Source of the DNA: Acinetobacter sp. BY419
GTDB lineage: Bacteria; Pseudomonadota; Gammaproteobacteria; Pseudomonadales; Moraxellaceae
Assembly: GCF_019038395.1 (NCBI RefSeq)
Contig: NZ_JAGFXZ010000013.1
Location: forward strand, 1 to 64,000
Direction: 5' to 3'
DNA: 64,000 bases
Shown here: positions 1-10,022 of the stretch, one piece after another
Position numbering within the stretch: position 1 is the stretch's first letter
How the letters are laid out: the number at the start of each line of letters is the position of its first letter
The notes under the pieces: model-generated
The model's input: only the letters and a program-made list of their open reading frames with translations
The model's database searches: none
Told to the model about the DNA's origin: nothing
Made by a program: the position numbers and the translations under genes

Positions 1-1
1 C

Positions 2-97
2 TTCTTGGGTAAGGTGAGTATAGTTCATGATGCAACTTTGACTTTGGTCGGTCGGAAGCAAAATGCTAGCTCATCTTGCTTCTTTCCAATAATTTAA
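2..97 (+). CDS. 3' end of a phage gene (partial, unidentified)
   Basis: An open frame runs from the window edge to a TAA at 95-97, giving about 31 residues that end in CFFPII. Its place directly before the tape-measure gene is where siphoviruses usually keep a tail-assembly chaperone, so it may be the C-terminus of one. That is inference from position only; the fragment is too short to identify and may not be coding. Confidence 0.3.
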   Translation, partial: FLGKVSIVHDATLTLVGRKQNASSSCFFPII

Positions 98-149
98 TCT
101 CTGTTGCACTTCATTTGAGAATCTAAGTGCCTAAAATTCAGAGGTCATC

Positions 150-3100
150 ATGGCTGGAAAAGAACTCACCTTCAAATTAGTAATGGATGCTGATACCAAA
201 GACTTTGTATCCAATGTTCAGCAATCCGAAAAAACCGCAAAAGCCCTCTTTGATGCGATAAAAATAGAATCAGATAAACTTAAAACAGCATCTGAAGAAA
301 CAGCAAAAGAAGTCGGTAAAATTGTACCAGATGACCTCCAGAAAAAAGCGGACCAAGCTAAAGGAAAGTTAGGTGAGGTATCTCAAGCTGCTGGCGATCT
401 ACAGGGCCAAGCCGTTCAGGCAGCCGGAAAGATTGATGGCTTGGGTAGTGAACTTCAAGAGACAGCAAATAACGCCAATAAGGCTGGATTTGAGCTTGGT
501 AGTGCCATTCCAGGTGACGCTGTTCAGTTGGCGGAAATGCTAGGCAATAAATTCTTCTCTGCCGCAAAAGAGATTGAATCTCTGGGCGATAAGTCGACAA
601 TCAGTGCTGGTGAACTCCGTGCAATGTCTAGTGCAGGTGAGCAGGGTCTTAATGAGCTGAATTTGGCACTGAAAGCCGCTCAGGCTGAATTGGTTCGACT
701 GCAAAGCACTGATGGCACCTTGCAAGATATTGAGATTGCCAAACAGCGTGTTTTAAGCATTCAAGATGCCATTAACGAAGCATCCAGTGCCTTCAACTAC
801 TATCAAGGCGTTGCTATCAATGCAATGAAGGGCGTGGATGGTGCTACTCAATCAGCTATTAATCAGGTGCAACGTTTTAGCGCTGTAGATCTAACTGGCG
901 TGGTAGGGGAAGCGCAGACTGCTACCCGTGCAATTGAAAGTATGGGTGACGGCGCAAGCCTCAGTACCAAAGAAATTGAACGTATTGGCAGTATTGGCAC
1001 CAATAGTATTAATACCTTAGAGCGTGAATTACTGACAGCAAGAAATGCATTTTCAGCATTAGAGCAAAGTAGTGAAGCGGTAACGCTTAATGAGATTAAA
1101 GCGGCTGGTGATAAAGTCAAAGGTCTTGAGCAAGCAGTAGATCTGACTAAATCAGCTTTTTCGGAATTTAATGTAAAAGCCACCACTGCAATGCAAGGTG
1201 TTTCCACAAGCACAGATAAGGCATCCGGTAGTGCCAAGCAAGCTGGGCATGCAATTTATGAAGCATTAGGCATTAAACCGCCGTCCGTGATTAATGATGC
1301 TATTGCAGACCTGACCAGAAAGCTCGAAAACTTTAAAGCCAATAGTAAATTGCCGGCTGAAGAAGTAGAGCGTGTAACCAAGATCACTGAACAGCAAATC
1401 GAAAAGCTTAAAAGTGAATTGAATGGTGTTGAGCCTGCCGCACAAAAAGCAAATTCTGGAGTTTCTGTTTTCTCTAGAGGCATGGATGGCGCTAAGTTTG
1501 CTGTAACCGCATTGGTGGGAGCATTAGCCACAATTGGTGTGGGCTTAGGTCTTCAAGAACTTGCCCAGGCGGCAGATTCTTATACCAACCTTTCAGCACG
1601 AATCAACATCGCTACCAGTGATGGTGGAAATTTTACTCAAGCCATGGCTGGGGTACATCAGGTTGCGCTGATGACCAACTCAAGTCTGGATGCTACTGCG
1701 GGCCTATTCACGAAAGTGAATGATACTGGTAAGCAGATGGGGATGACCCAACAGCAAAGTCTTGATCTGGTCAAAACGATTAATATGGCCATTCAGACTG
1801 GTGGTGGATCGGCAGCTGCAGCTGATGCAGCAATTACCCAGTTCACCCAAGCCTTGCAATCAGGTGTACTTCGTGGTGACGAGTTCAACTCGATCATGGA
1901 ACAGGCTCCAGGTATCTCTAAAGCCTTAGCTCAGTCACTCGGTGTAACTACCGGTGAACTGCGTAAGATGGCAGAGAATGGAGAGCTATCAGCAGAGAAA
2001 GTCATTAAGGCTCTGCAAAATCAATCAGCAGCAATTGAAGCAGACTATGCCAAGTTCCCAACCACCATCGGCAATGCTTTACAGAGAATCGCTACACAGT
2101 GGCAAATCCTAATTGGTGAGATGGACCAGGCAAACGGCGCATCAGCAACGGTAGCACAGTGGCTGGTAACTCTTGCTGACAACATGAGTATTGTTGAAAC
2201 GTTGCTTAAGGATATTGGCTCTGGCTTTGTTTGGATTGGTGATCAACTTTCATTTATTGATATCTCAATTTTTGACAGCCTTAAATCCGCTTTATCTAGC
2301 GCTTACGATGCTATTAAAGATGTTGTGTCAACCTTATTTGATTTTGGTAAAACAATTGTAGATATCTTGGGAACATCGCTTACCAATGCCTTGGCGGTGC
2401 TTTCATCGTTTACTGGTGAGGCAACAGCAGCTGCTGAGCAAGTAAGTTTCCTAGAGCGAGTGCTACAAGGGTTATCAATTACATTTGGTTTTATTGCAGA
2501 TGGTGCATCAGCAATAAAAATCGGGGTAAATCTTTTAGCTGGGGCATTTTTCGATTTAGCATCAGCAGCCAATAGTGTTCTGGCGGCAGTCACATGGGGT
2601 GATGTTAGTAAGCAATTTGCAGCAAATGCCGATGTGATGAAGGACAAGGCTAAGCAGTATTACGCCGAAGCTGAGAAAGATGCATTAGCATTCGAATCCA
2701 AAGGCATACAGCGTATGAAAGAGGCTGTACAGACTCAGGATGAGAAAAATGCCGAAACTATAGCTAAAAATAAAGAAACTTTCGCTGAACTAACGAAACA
2801 AAACGAGGATTTAACTCAAAAATCCAAAGCATTGGCGGATGAGCGTGCAGATATAGATGCACAGCTAAACCAAGCACGAAAGGATGGCAATCAGTCGACC
2901 ATTGATTCGATTATCCAGAAATCTAATGAGCTTGAGAGTCGTGAGAAGGAGCATGCTACCAACAAAGCCGCATTAGATAAGGATAAGCTGGCTTCAGCTC
3001 AGGCTTATGCCGAAGCTGCTATCAAGGCCAATGGCGGTGTCATGGACGGCGTGATGCAGGCCGATCTATTAACCAAAGGCTACATCGTAACCATCGATGA

Positions 3101-4706
3101 GGCTGGCAAGGTTAGTGTTCAGGCAAGCCAGAGTGCAGAACAGGCTGCAGATAGTGCTGCTAAAAAGGAAGAAGCTCTTAAGCTGGCCAAGGAAAATGTT
3201 AAGAAAGCTGATGAGGAATATCTGGCTTATCAGAAACAGGCTGCAGTTGAACGTGCACTTCTGGAACAACAGATTGAGCAAGCCAAGAAGACTGGTGACT
3301 TAAATGCTTTAGCTTCCGCTCAGGCATCCATTACTGTGATCGATGCCAAAGAGGCTGAGCTGTCGAAAAACCGTGATCTGCGTATAGCTGAATTAAATAA
3401 AGCTAATACTGGATCTGGTCAGGTGGCTGAAACTGCATATTCAAGAGCATCTGCAGCTGCCAAGCTATTTGGTGTGGATCTGGATGTCTCGCTAAACAAA
3501 GTCTCTAAGTCGTTTTCCAGTTCCGGGAATGAACTGGATGGACTTAAGACTAAGCTGGGTGAGGCGGGGTATACAGGTAAACAGGTTGGTGATGTTCTTT
3601 ACCAAGCATGGGAGGAATGGCTTAGTAAGGCCAAAAGCCAAGCTGAAATTGATGCAGCAAATGCCAATATGCGTGAGTTTGAGGCGCAAGGGGTGTTTTC
3701 GACCAAGCAGGTTGAGCTTGGTATCATGGCAATTCGCAATGCAAATGCTAATTTGCCAGATGAGCTTGATGAGACCGGTAAAGCTTTCGAGCGACTTGGC
3801 ATCAAAACCAAGGAGCAATTAAAGCTGTCTGCTCAGCAGGCCTTAATGGATTACAACACTATTCGAAATAGTGGCCAAGCTACTGCCGAAGGGATTGAGC
3901 AAGCACACAAAAAAGCAGCCCAAGCAGTAGCACTGTCTGGTGATGCGGGAGTCATAGCTGCATTTAATGCTGCGGATGCTACACAAAAGCTCAAGGTTGA
4001 GATTAGTGATACAGGTATTGCCGCCGTCAAATCCATGGATGACTGGGAGAAGGCCAATCATCGTGTTAGAGATTCTGCACGCGGTATCGGTGATGGTTAT
4101 CGTCATGCAGGTCAGATCGCACGTGAAGAAGCTAAGTCTTCTACAGAAGCCTGGGCTGATGCGGTCAATAAATCCAAAGGCGAATTTGATAAGGCAATGA
4201 AGCAGCAAAGTAAGGCACTCGGTAGTCTGGATGACTATGATTCTTATACCAAGAATGATGTTATTGCTATGTTGAAATCTGAGGGATATGACGATGCACA
4301 GGCCAAAAAACTTGCTGGTAATATCTGGTCGCAAGCCATGGAAGCGGATCGTGATGCCAAGATGTCGAGTTATGGCAATAGCGGTGTAGGTGGTCTAGAT
4401 ACACTCATGAGACAGATGTATGACGATGCGGCTGCTAAGGGAATTACTACGCAACATGGTACCAACAAGATTAATGAATTGCTGCGTAGTGTCAATGTAG
4501 CTTCAACTGGTTCCAATAATTTGAATGACTATGCGCCGTCTATTCCTTCCGTACCATCAACTAAAGATTTTAGTAAGGGTGGTGAGAGTGTGAATTACAA
4601 CATTCAATTCGGAGGTCAAACCCTATCCCTTACAGGCGATGCAAGCCAAAAGGATGTGATGACCAGTCTGGTAAACCAATTAAAAGGTATAGCGAAATCA
4701 ACATGA
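150..4706 (+). CDS. Phage tail tape-measure protein
   Basis: This 1518-residue protein sets tail length and helps deliver DNA in long-tailed phages. Residues about 1-440 are Ala/Gln/Glu-rich and helical. A Gly/Ala hydrophobic segment lies at about 449-474. Residues about 489-670 resemble the tape-measure N-terminal domain family (motifs VALMTNSSLDATAGLFTKV and RGDEFNSIMEQAPGISKAL). More hydrophobic helices follow at about 685-830, then charged coiled-coil sequence at about 880-1000. A GAGG at 141-144 lies 5 bases before the ATG. The stop overlaps the next start (ATGA). At about 1.5 angstrom per residue the length would predict a tail of very roughly 200 nm or more, which fits a siphovirus; that figure is inference. 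Confidence 0.93.
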   Translation: MAGKELTFKLVMDADTKDFVSNVQQSEKTAKALFDAIKIESDKLKTASEETAKEVGKIVPDDLQKKADQAKGKLGEVSQAAGDLQGQAVQAAGKIDGLGSELQETANNANKAGFELGSAIPGDAVQLAEMLGNKFFSAAKEIESLGDKSTISAGELRAMSSAGEQGLNELNLALKAAQAELVRLQSTDGTLQDIEIAKQRVLSIQDAINEASSAFNYYQGVAINAMKGVDGATQSAINQVQRFSAVDLTGVVGEAQTATRAIESMGDGASLSTKEIERIGSIGTNSINTLERELLTARNAFSALEQSSEAVTLNEIKAAGDKVKGLEQAVDLTKSAFSEFNVKATTAMQGVSTSTDKASGSAKQAGHAIYEALGIKPPSVINDAIADLTRKLENFKANSKLPAEEVERVTKITEQQIEKLKSELNGVEPAAQKANSGVSVFSRGMDGAKFAVTALVGALATIGVGLGLQELAQAADSYTNLSARINIATSDGGNFTQAMAGVHQVALMTNSSLDATAGLFTKVNDTGKQMGMTQQQSLDLVKTINMAIQTGGGSAAAADAAITQFTQALQSGVLRGDEFNSIMEQAPGISKALAQSLGVTTGELRKMAENGELSAEKVIKALQNQSAAIEADYAKFPTTIGNALQRIATQWQILIGEMDQANGASATVAQWLVTLADNMSIVETLLKDIGSGFVWIGDQLSFIDISIFDSLKSALSSAYDAIKDVVSTLFDFGKTIVDILGTSLTNALAVLSSFTGEATAAAEQVSFLERVLQGLSITFGFIADGASAIKIGVNLLAGAFFDLASAANSVLAAVTWGDVSKQFAANADVMKDKAKQYYAEAEKDALAFESKGIQRMKEAVQTQDEKNAETIAKNKETFAELTKQNEDLTQKSKALADERADIDAQLNQARKDGNQSTIDSIIQKSNELESREKEHATNKAALDKDKLASAQAYAEAAIKANGGVMDGVMQADLLTKGYIVTIDEAGKVSVQASQSAEQAADSAAKKEEALKLAKENVKKADEEYLAYQKQAAVERALLEQQIEQAKKTGDLNALASAQASITVIDAKEAELSKNRDLRIAELNKANTGSGQVAETAYSRASAAAKLFGVDLDVSLNKVSKSFSSSGNELDGLKTKLGEAGYTGKQVGDVLYQAWEEWLSKAKSQAEIDAANANMREFEAQGVFSTKQVELGIMAIRNANANLPDELDETGKAFERLGIKTKEQLKLSAQQALMDYNTIRNSGQATAEGIEQAHKKAAQAVALSGDAGVIAAFNAADATQKLKVEISDTGIAAVKSMDDWEKANHRVRDSARGIGDGYRHAGQIAREEAKSSTEAWADAVNKSKGEFDKAMKQQSKALGSLDDYDSYTKNDVIAMLKSEGYDDAQAKKLAGNIWSQAMEADRDAKMSSYGNSGVGGLDTLMRQMYDDAAAKGITTQHGTNKINELLRSVNVASTGSNNLNDYAPSIPSVPSTKDFSKGGESVNYNIQFGGQTLSLTGDASQKDVMTSLVNQLKGIAKST

Positions 4707-5122
4707 AACTCATTCGCTTAGCAACATCCGAAACCGTCCCATTAGAGGACGGTTTTTTATGGCCTGATGAATTTTCATGGAAGGCCATTGAGCAGAATCA
4801 GGACTACGCCATGGATGGGACTTTAATTATTCAGGAAGGCAAAAAGAAGTCGGGCCGACCAATTACCTTGCAACCCGCAGATCCACAAATGGGCTGGGTC
4901 AGGTTGCGTGAACTGCGGACTGTTTTGGAATGGTCCAGGCTGCAGGAGGAAAATTTCAGACTGCAGTTTGAGCAGCCACATGACAACCGGCAATTCAAAG
5001 TCAAATTTAATCACCAGGATGGGGCTTTAGAGGCCGCACCGGTGAAGGGAATTCCAGCGGTATCACTGGATGATTATTTTAATGTGACCTTACGCTTTAC
5101 GGAGTTAGACGATGGCGATTGA
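4703..5122 (+). CDS. Phage tail protein downstream of tape measure (hypothetical)
   Basis: This 139-residue protein begins MKLIRLATSETVPLEDGFLW. Its ATG overlaps the tape-measure stop in ATGA, and its end overlaps the next gene by 11 bases, so it is translationally coupled inside the tail operon. The position matches the small distal-tail/baseplate genes that follow tape measures in many siphoviruses. No catalytic motif is visible. Codons 10-19 contain a terminator-like hairpin (separate entry). The tail role is inferred from context. Confidence 0.75.
   Translation: MKLIRLATSETVPLEDGFLWPDEFSWKAIEQNQDYAMDGTLIIQEGKKKSGRPITLQPADPQMGWVRLRELRTVLEWSRLQEENFRLQFEQPHDNRQFKVKFNHQDGALEAAPVKGIPAVSLDDYFNVTLRFTELDDGD
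4731..4758 (+). terminator. Terminator-like hairpin inside a coding sequence
   Basis: AAACCGTCC (4731-4739) pairs perfectly with GGACGGTTT (4747-4755) across a 7-base loop and runs into T6. This is the shape of a Rho-independent terminator, but it lies within codons 10-19 of the 139-residue tail gene and is read through as protein. It could act as an attenuator; function is not shown. Confidence 0.5.
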
Positions 5123-7085
5123 AACCAAAGATTTAGTGATCTACAAGTCTGAACGCTTGACCGATAACTCGGATGGCGGTGGTAAGTATTCTGGTGTCGT
5201 AGTACAGGATGGCATCAGCAATAACCTGTTCAATGATGTGTCGGAAATGGATCGGACCATGGGGGATGTCTCCATGCGCAAGATCTTTCCAGCGGTCACC
5301 ACTGAAGATACTGATTTACTGATGGGTGCAACGGTATTTGTCTCTGAACTGCCGAAGGATCCAAACGTATCCGCATTATTATTTAGCACCAAAAACTGGA
5401 ACGATGAACGTCAGGCTGCCCAGAACCGGGTGGAAAACTATTTAGCCAAAGGCGGGCAGATTGCCGGCACACCACTCGATACCCATTGGCAGGGCATGTC
5501 ATCACTCCAGGTCGCCATGTTTCCTCAGGAAGTGGAGTCTTCGGTAGGCGATACCATTGTGCTGGTCAGTGATGAAGGTAAGGTATTGGAACGTGAGCAG
5601 TACGTGCGAATCACCAAGGTTGAGACCCGTACTGCCATTATGGTCATCGATGGTAAGAGTGTTGAGTATAAGGTGGCAACCTACTCACTCAATGATCCGC
5701 TCGAAGTTGATTTTGTCGGATTATCGGCACGCCAGTGGTACAACGGTGAGAAATCAAAAACCATTCTCCGCGATACCATTGTGGCGGATACCGGCCTTTA
5801 CTATTCATCTACAGCGCTGGCATCTGCTGCGAATGTGGGTGAATTTACAGTCAATGCCAAAAGTATCTTTGCCCAGCTGATTCCATCGGTCCAGACTGAA
5901 ACACCGATCATTGATGTGAATGCTGCAGGTGAAAGCGTGGTACTGGTGGCGGGTAACGAAGGCACGATCACGGTCAATTACCCGAATATGGTGATTGGCG
6001 TCAGCCAGAACCTTTACATGGGCTCAGCAGTGATTCCATCGAGTGTGTCGCTTAGCCTGCAAGGGCAGCAGATTACCGATCAGGGCGGCCTGCTTAAAAA
6101 TACTCAAGGCACCCAGGTCGGAACGATTGATTATCAGCGCGGTTTGATTCAATGGACTGCTGCAGCGCCAGCTGGCAATGTAAGTTTGAATATCACCTTC
6201 AAGCCTGCAGCTGCACCGAATCAGTATTATCAAAGCCACGCGATTCCAGTAACCCACAATAGCCAGGGTAGCAACTGGTCCGGAGTTTTAATTCCGATTC
6301 CGGCACCAGGCGCACTTTCAATTTCTTATATGTCGCAAGGCAAGTTCTATGAACTTAAAGATGATGGTTCAGGGCAGTTAAAGGCTGCCAGTCCGTCATT
6401 TGGTTCGGGCATGATCAACTATGAAACCGGCTCATGGCTATTAACGACTGGTGCCTTACCGGATGTGGATACGCCGATCCTGCTGAACTGGGGCACACCG
6501 ATAGTCACCTTCGTACGATCAAATTTAAGTGTAGAAAAAGCTGCCTTTGATTTTGATTTAGGTCGACCCGGTGTATTGCCGGGCATCACCATCAACTGGA
6601 TGCTTGAAGGGGAAGTGAAAACTGCAACCTCCAATGCCCAAGGCAAGTTTACTGGTGATGCCACGGGTGCAATCAATTATGCCACCGGTACCGGCAAGAT
6701 CATTCCAGGCAAGCTGCCACAGAAAGGCACAGTTTTCTCGGTGATTTACAACTATGGCCAATCACTTGAGCAGACCAAGATGGATGTTGCACCGGATGCC
6801 AACCAGAAGCTGGTCTTCAACATTGGTACCGGACCAGCAATTCAGCCGAATAGTATTTTTCTGGAAATTCCCGTTCAGAGTGCCGATCGGGGAACAACTG
6901 GAACAGTACGGCTGTTTGATGTGCCAGTGAATGCAACGCTTGGTAACCTAGTCAATGAGCGCGGTCAGGTACAAGGAACTATTACCTATGCTACCGGTGC
7001 GGTCGAAGTCACACCACAGGGTACGGCAAACAAATTTATTCAGAAATTTCTGCTAATGATGTCAGTAACGTATGCATCAGCATAG
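5112..7085 (+). CDS. Large phage tail/baseplate structural protein with internal repeats
   Basis: This 657-residue protein has no signal peptide or membrane segment and looks beta-rich. Four copies of a G-x-I-x-Y-x-T-G motif recur at about residues 337, 433, 519 and 622: GTIDYQRGLIQW, GMINYETGSWLL, GAINYATGTGKI, GTITYATGAVEV. The 86-103 residue spacing suggests tandem beta-sandwich modules. It overlaps the upstream gene by 11 bases and is 9 bases from the next. The following 539-residue protein carries looser versions of the same motif, so the two may be distant paralogues. I do not recognise a named family; a tail-tip, baseplate or fibre role is inferred from location. Confidence 0.75.
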   Translation: MAIETKDLVIYKSERLTDNSDGGGKYSGVVVQDGISNNLFNDVSEMDRTMGDVSMRKIFPAVTTEDTDLLMGATVFVSELPKDPNVSALLFSTKNWNDERQAAQNRVENYLAKGGQIAGTPLDTHWQGMSSLQVAMFPQEVESSVGDTIVLVSDEGKVLEREQYVRITKVETRTAIMVIDGKSVEYKVATYSLNDPLEVDFVGLSARQWYNGEKSKTILRDTIVADTGLYYSSTALASAANVGEFTVNAKSIFAQLIPSVQTETPIIDVNAAGESVVLVAGNEGTITVNYPNMVIGVSQNLYMGSAVIPSSVSLSLQGQQITDQGGLLKNTQGTQVGTIDYQRGLIQWTAAAPAGNVSLNITFKPAAAPNQYYQSHAIPVTHNSQGSNWSGVLIPIPAPGALSISYMSQGKFYELKDDGSGQLKAASPSFGSGMINYETGSWLLTTGALPDVDTPILLNWGTPIVTFVRSNLSVEKAAFDFDLGRPGVLPGITINWMLEGEVKTATSNAQGKFTGDATGAINYATGTGKIIPGKLPQKGTVFSVIYNYGQSLEQTKMDVAPDANQKLVFNIGTGPAIQPNSIFLEIPVQSADRGTTGTVRLFDVPVNATLGNLVNERGQVQGTITYATGAVEVTPQGTANKFIQKFLLMMSVTYASA

Positions 7086-7094
7086 TGAGGAAAT

Positions 7095-8714
7095 ATGTCT
7101 TTTTATTCTCCACAACCATCCAGCGTTCAAGGCGAACAGGTAGAGCTGAAAGCTTTTGATGCTGTCGATGTACAAGTGAAATACCGTGATACATCCGGCT
7201 CCAATTCGGCCACACATACAGTGATGGCAAACAAACTCAAGCTGGATTTATCCTCCGGTTTTGATGAGCAGATTCTGACAGGCTCAGCCCGATTTAAGGT
7301 GGGTGCTGATACCTTTCTGGATCGTACTGGTTTGCTATATCGCAATGTGAATCCGGCCAATAACAGCGGGATTCAGTCAGGTGTCATTCAATACGGCACT
7401 GGAATTGTTGAAATTGACTCCTGGACTCCGAATGCAGATAACATGGTCAGTCTGGAATCCTTAACCACAACAACTGATATGTTGCCGGTTAACAAGATCA
7501 GTTTCAGAACCCCGATCATGCCGATCCGGCCACAATCATTAACTGTGGTGGTGGGAACACTTGAATTTGGCCAGCTGACACTGACCGCTGATGAAAATGG
7601 GGTGATTGAGACCAGTCGGGCGCATGGTCAGGTCAATTGGGAAAATGGTTTTATCACTATTTACTTTTACACCAAAACCAGAATCGCAGAAGCCAATCGG
7701 GCAGAGATTGAAGCCAAGGACTGGTACGATCCGTTGCTTGAATATCAGGAAGGTCTGGACACTTATATCAATGTTCCGGTCTGGATCGATGCTTCATCCG
7801 TACGCTATAACGCTGTGGCTTATACCTACATTCCACTTGATTCAGAAATCTTAGGTCTGTCTGCCACACGTTTGCCGATCGATGGCCGGGTGCCGATCTT
7901 CAGAGTCGGTGGGATTGGTATTGTCAGCTCAAGCAAAGCGCAAGAGCTACCCAGTGCAATTGCTGGAACCACATACGATCTGAACGATCAGCGCATTTCA
8001 TGGGCAGAACTTGAGGATGCTAACGGAACGAAAGTCGCTTTCGATTTGTACACAGTTGATTATGATTATGGCCGCGTGACATTGGGCGGTGACTTCGTAC
8101 TGGGCAATCTGGTTGCACCACTAACAGTGAAATACCGCTATCAGGATATGGGGCTGATCCGTGATGTACAGATCAATGGCCAGCTGACTTTCACCAAGCC
8201 TTTAACCCATCACTATGATGCAGTAAATACCATTGTGGGATCTGCTTTGGTCATTGCTGATATGCAGGCGCGATATACCCGTAAGTTTGTACAGCAAGCC
8301 TGGAATAGCGTCTGGAATGATGAGCCAACGGGTTCAGTAATTTCGGCTAATTTTAATGATTCACTTTATCCGATTCAGGTGACAAATAAAGGGGCAATTC
8401 AGGAACGCTGGGCAATTGTATTGACCGGTAATGACACCTTCTATTGTGTTGGTGAATATACAGGTCGCCTCGCACTTACCGGGTCGACCAGTACAGATTA
8501 TGCACCCACCAATCCTATCACTGGTGTGCCGTACTTCATCATTAAAAAAGAAGGCTGGGGTACAGGGTGGGCCAATGGTAACGTCTTGCGATTCAATACA
8601 GTGGCTGCAAACTTTCCAGTCTGGGTGATTCGTACCGTAAAACAGTCAGAACCTGCAGTATTGTCAGACCAGTTCCAGATCATGCTACGTGGCGATATTG
8701 ATCGCAGGCTCTAA
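7095..8714 (+). CDS. Phage tail/baseplate protein, related repeats
   Basis: This 539-residue protein is preceded by GAGG with good spacing. Residues 95-113 (SGVIQYGTGIVEIDSW) and 177-190 (HGQVNWENGFITIY) echo the repeat motif of the preceding gene, which suggests shared beta modules. A terminator hairpin follows the stop, so this gene probably ends a transcriptional sub-unit of the tail operon. Precise role unknown; structural tail protein by position. Confidence 0.72.
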   Translation: MSFYSPQPSSVQGEQVELKAFDAVDVQVKYRDTSGSNSATHTVMANKLKLDLSSGFDEQILTGSARFKVGADTFLDRTGLLYRNVNPANNSGIQSGVIQYGTGIVEIDSWTPNADNMVSLESLTTTTDMLPVNKISFRTPIMPIRPQSLTVVVGTLEFGQLTLTADENGVIETSRAHGQVNWENGFITIYFYTKTRIAEANRAEIEAKDWYDPLLEYQEGLDTYINVPVWIDASSVRYNAVAYTYIPLDSEILGLSATRLPIDGRVPIFRVGGIGIVSSSKAQELPSAIAGTTYDLNDQRISWAELEDANGTKVAFDLYTVDYDYGRVTLGGDFVLGNLVAPLTVKYRYQDMGLIRDVQINGQLTFTKPLTHHYDAVNTIVGSALVIADMQARYTRKFVQQAWNSVWNDEPTGSVISANFNDSLYPIQVTNKGAIQERWAIVLTGNDTFYCVGEYTGRLALTGSTSTDYAPTNPITGVPYFIIKKEGWGTGWANGNVLRFNTVAANFPVWVIRTVKQSEPAVLSDQFQIMLRGDIDRRL

Positions 8715-8730
8715 ACATTAATTGAAATAT

Positions 8731-8753
8731 GACCGCGATACGCGGTCTTTTTT
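8731..8753 (+). terminator. Rho-independent terminator in tail operon
   Basis: GACCGCG (8731-8737), loop ATA, CGCGGTC (8741-8747), then T6. It lies between the 539- and 417-residue tail genes. Confidence 0.8.
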
Positions 8754-8768
8754 ATGGGTGAATAAAAA

Positions 8769-10022
8769 ATGGCAATGAAGCAGACTCAAACTAAATTTTT
8801 TGCTTTTTCAGATGTGGGTCTAGATTTGGCTAGTATCTCAAGAGCAAGAATTCCCGCAGCATTTAAAAAAGTTTTGAACACTGGCTATAACGAACAAACC
8901 GTTTTAAGCGTTTCCGTCACTGGGAATCAGGTAGTGTTCACCTATGGCGGAGTGCATGGATACACCGAAAGCCGAGTTTTAAAGGTGCATTCTGGCCCAT
9001 TATCAGAGATTAATGCCGGGGAATTCCACATTGATTCTGTCACAGTTAATACAGTCACTCTCACTATTGATGATGCCCCGGCGAGTATTTCTGGTGGCTT
9101 TAAAACCGTAGTTGCACCTTTAGGATGGGACCTGGTGTATGAACTGGATTTAGTCCAGCTTTATAAAATGCGCTATCTGGATGAGCGCGAACTATATGTC
9201 AGATTTGTATTTTCGCCAGCAACAGGACAGCATAAATCCACTTCAAATGTCTGTGTGGGTAAAACCGCAAACGAAGCCACGGGGGAAATCACCGATCCAG
9301 ATACTTTAGACGATGGGAAAACCAATATTATTCCCGAGATTGGCTTGCAATGGATGTTTTCTCAGCAAGTTAACGCGAGTGATGCGAACTTCACAGCGGC
9401 ACAAGGGCTTGCCAACTATGGAAACTTTTTTATTGTGGGGAGTAAATACCATTTAACTTGCATGAGCAATGGATATGCAACTAACTACCCTGGGCGGTTT
9501 TTTGCAATTTTGCCAATCCATGTTTTTGATTTTGATGCTTTGGATTATCCACTCATAATTGGGATGCGCTCAACAACGGTAATGAATACGATCAATAGTA
9601 GTGATTACTACCAGTTTAACGGGCAATCCACCCCCCCAACCTCCCATTTTTATATTGGCAAAATCCCGGTTGCGCTAGACCCTACCAGTAATGCCAATGC
9701 AGGTGATGTAATAAATGGACAAACATTGGCAGCAGCCAGTTTTTTCCCTGAGTCATTGGATACATTTAACACGTTTGCGGCTGCACCTATAACACTTTAT
9801 GAGCGAACTACACGGCAGTTTTTAGGCTTTGTTTCAGGTGGGGCGTATCGCTCAGAGATACTTGCAGCCCAATTGGGAGCGATTGGGGCAGTATCCTTAC
9901 CCAAAATAACTTCAGATGATTATGGGGTAACGATTCCGTATCAGGTAGTCTGGTCTCACCAGGTGAGTGGTTATATTCATGTATTTACTGCGCCGGTGGA
10001 GGAAATAAAAATTGAGAGCTAA
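8769..10022 (+). CDS. Phage structural protein, unidentified (417 aa)
   Basis: The protein starts MAMKQTQTKFFAF; the second ATG at 8775 is an alternative start. No strong Shine-Dalgarno sequence is visible. It is rich in beta-prone and aromatic stretches with no membrane segment. It overlaps the next gene, whose TTG lies at 10012, before this stop. Base use is slightly more AT-rich than the neighbouring tail genes, hinting at mosaic exchange. A tail-tip or receptor-interacting component is possible from its position; the sequence alone does not show it. Confidence 0.65.
   Translation: MAMKQTQTKFFAFSDVGLDLASISRARIPAAFKKVLNTGYNEQTVLSVSVTGNQVVFTYGGVHGYTESRVLKVHSGPLSEINAGEFHIDSVTVNTVTLTIDDAPASISGGFKTVVAPLGWDLVYELDLVQLYKMRYLDERELYVRFVFSPATGQHKSTSNVCVGKTANEATGEITDPDTLDDGKTNIIPEIGLQWMFSQQVNASDANFTAAQGLANYGNFFIVGSKYHLTCMSNGYATNYPGRFFAILPIHVFDFDALDYPLIIGMRSTTVMNTINSSDYYQFNGQSTPPTSHFYIGKIPVALDPTSNANAGDVINGQTLAAASFFPESLDTFNTFAAAPITLYERTTRQFLGFVSGGAYRSEILAAQLGAIGAVSLPKITSDDYGVTIPYQVVWSHQVSGYIHVFTAPVEEIKIES

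Noticed and set aside
863-1237. Antisense ORFs under the tape-measure and other genes
   Set aside because: They are shadows of GC-skewed coding sequence with no start context or recognisable motifs.
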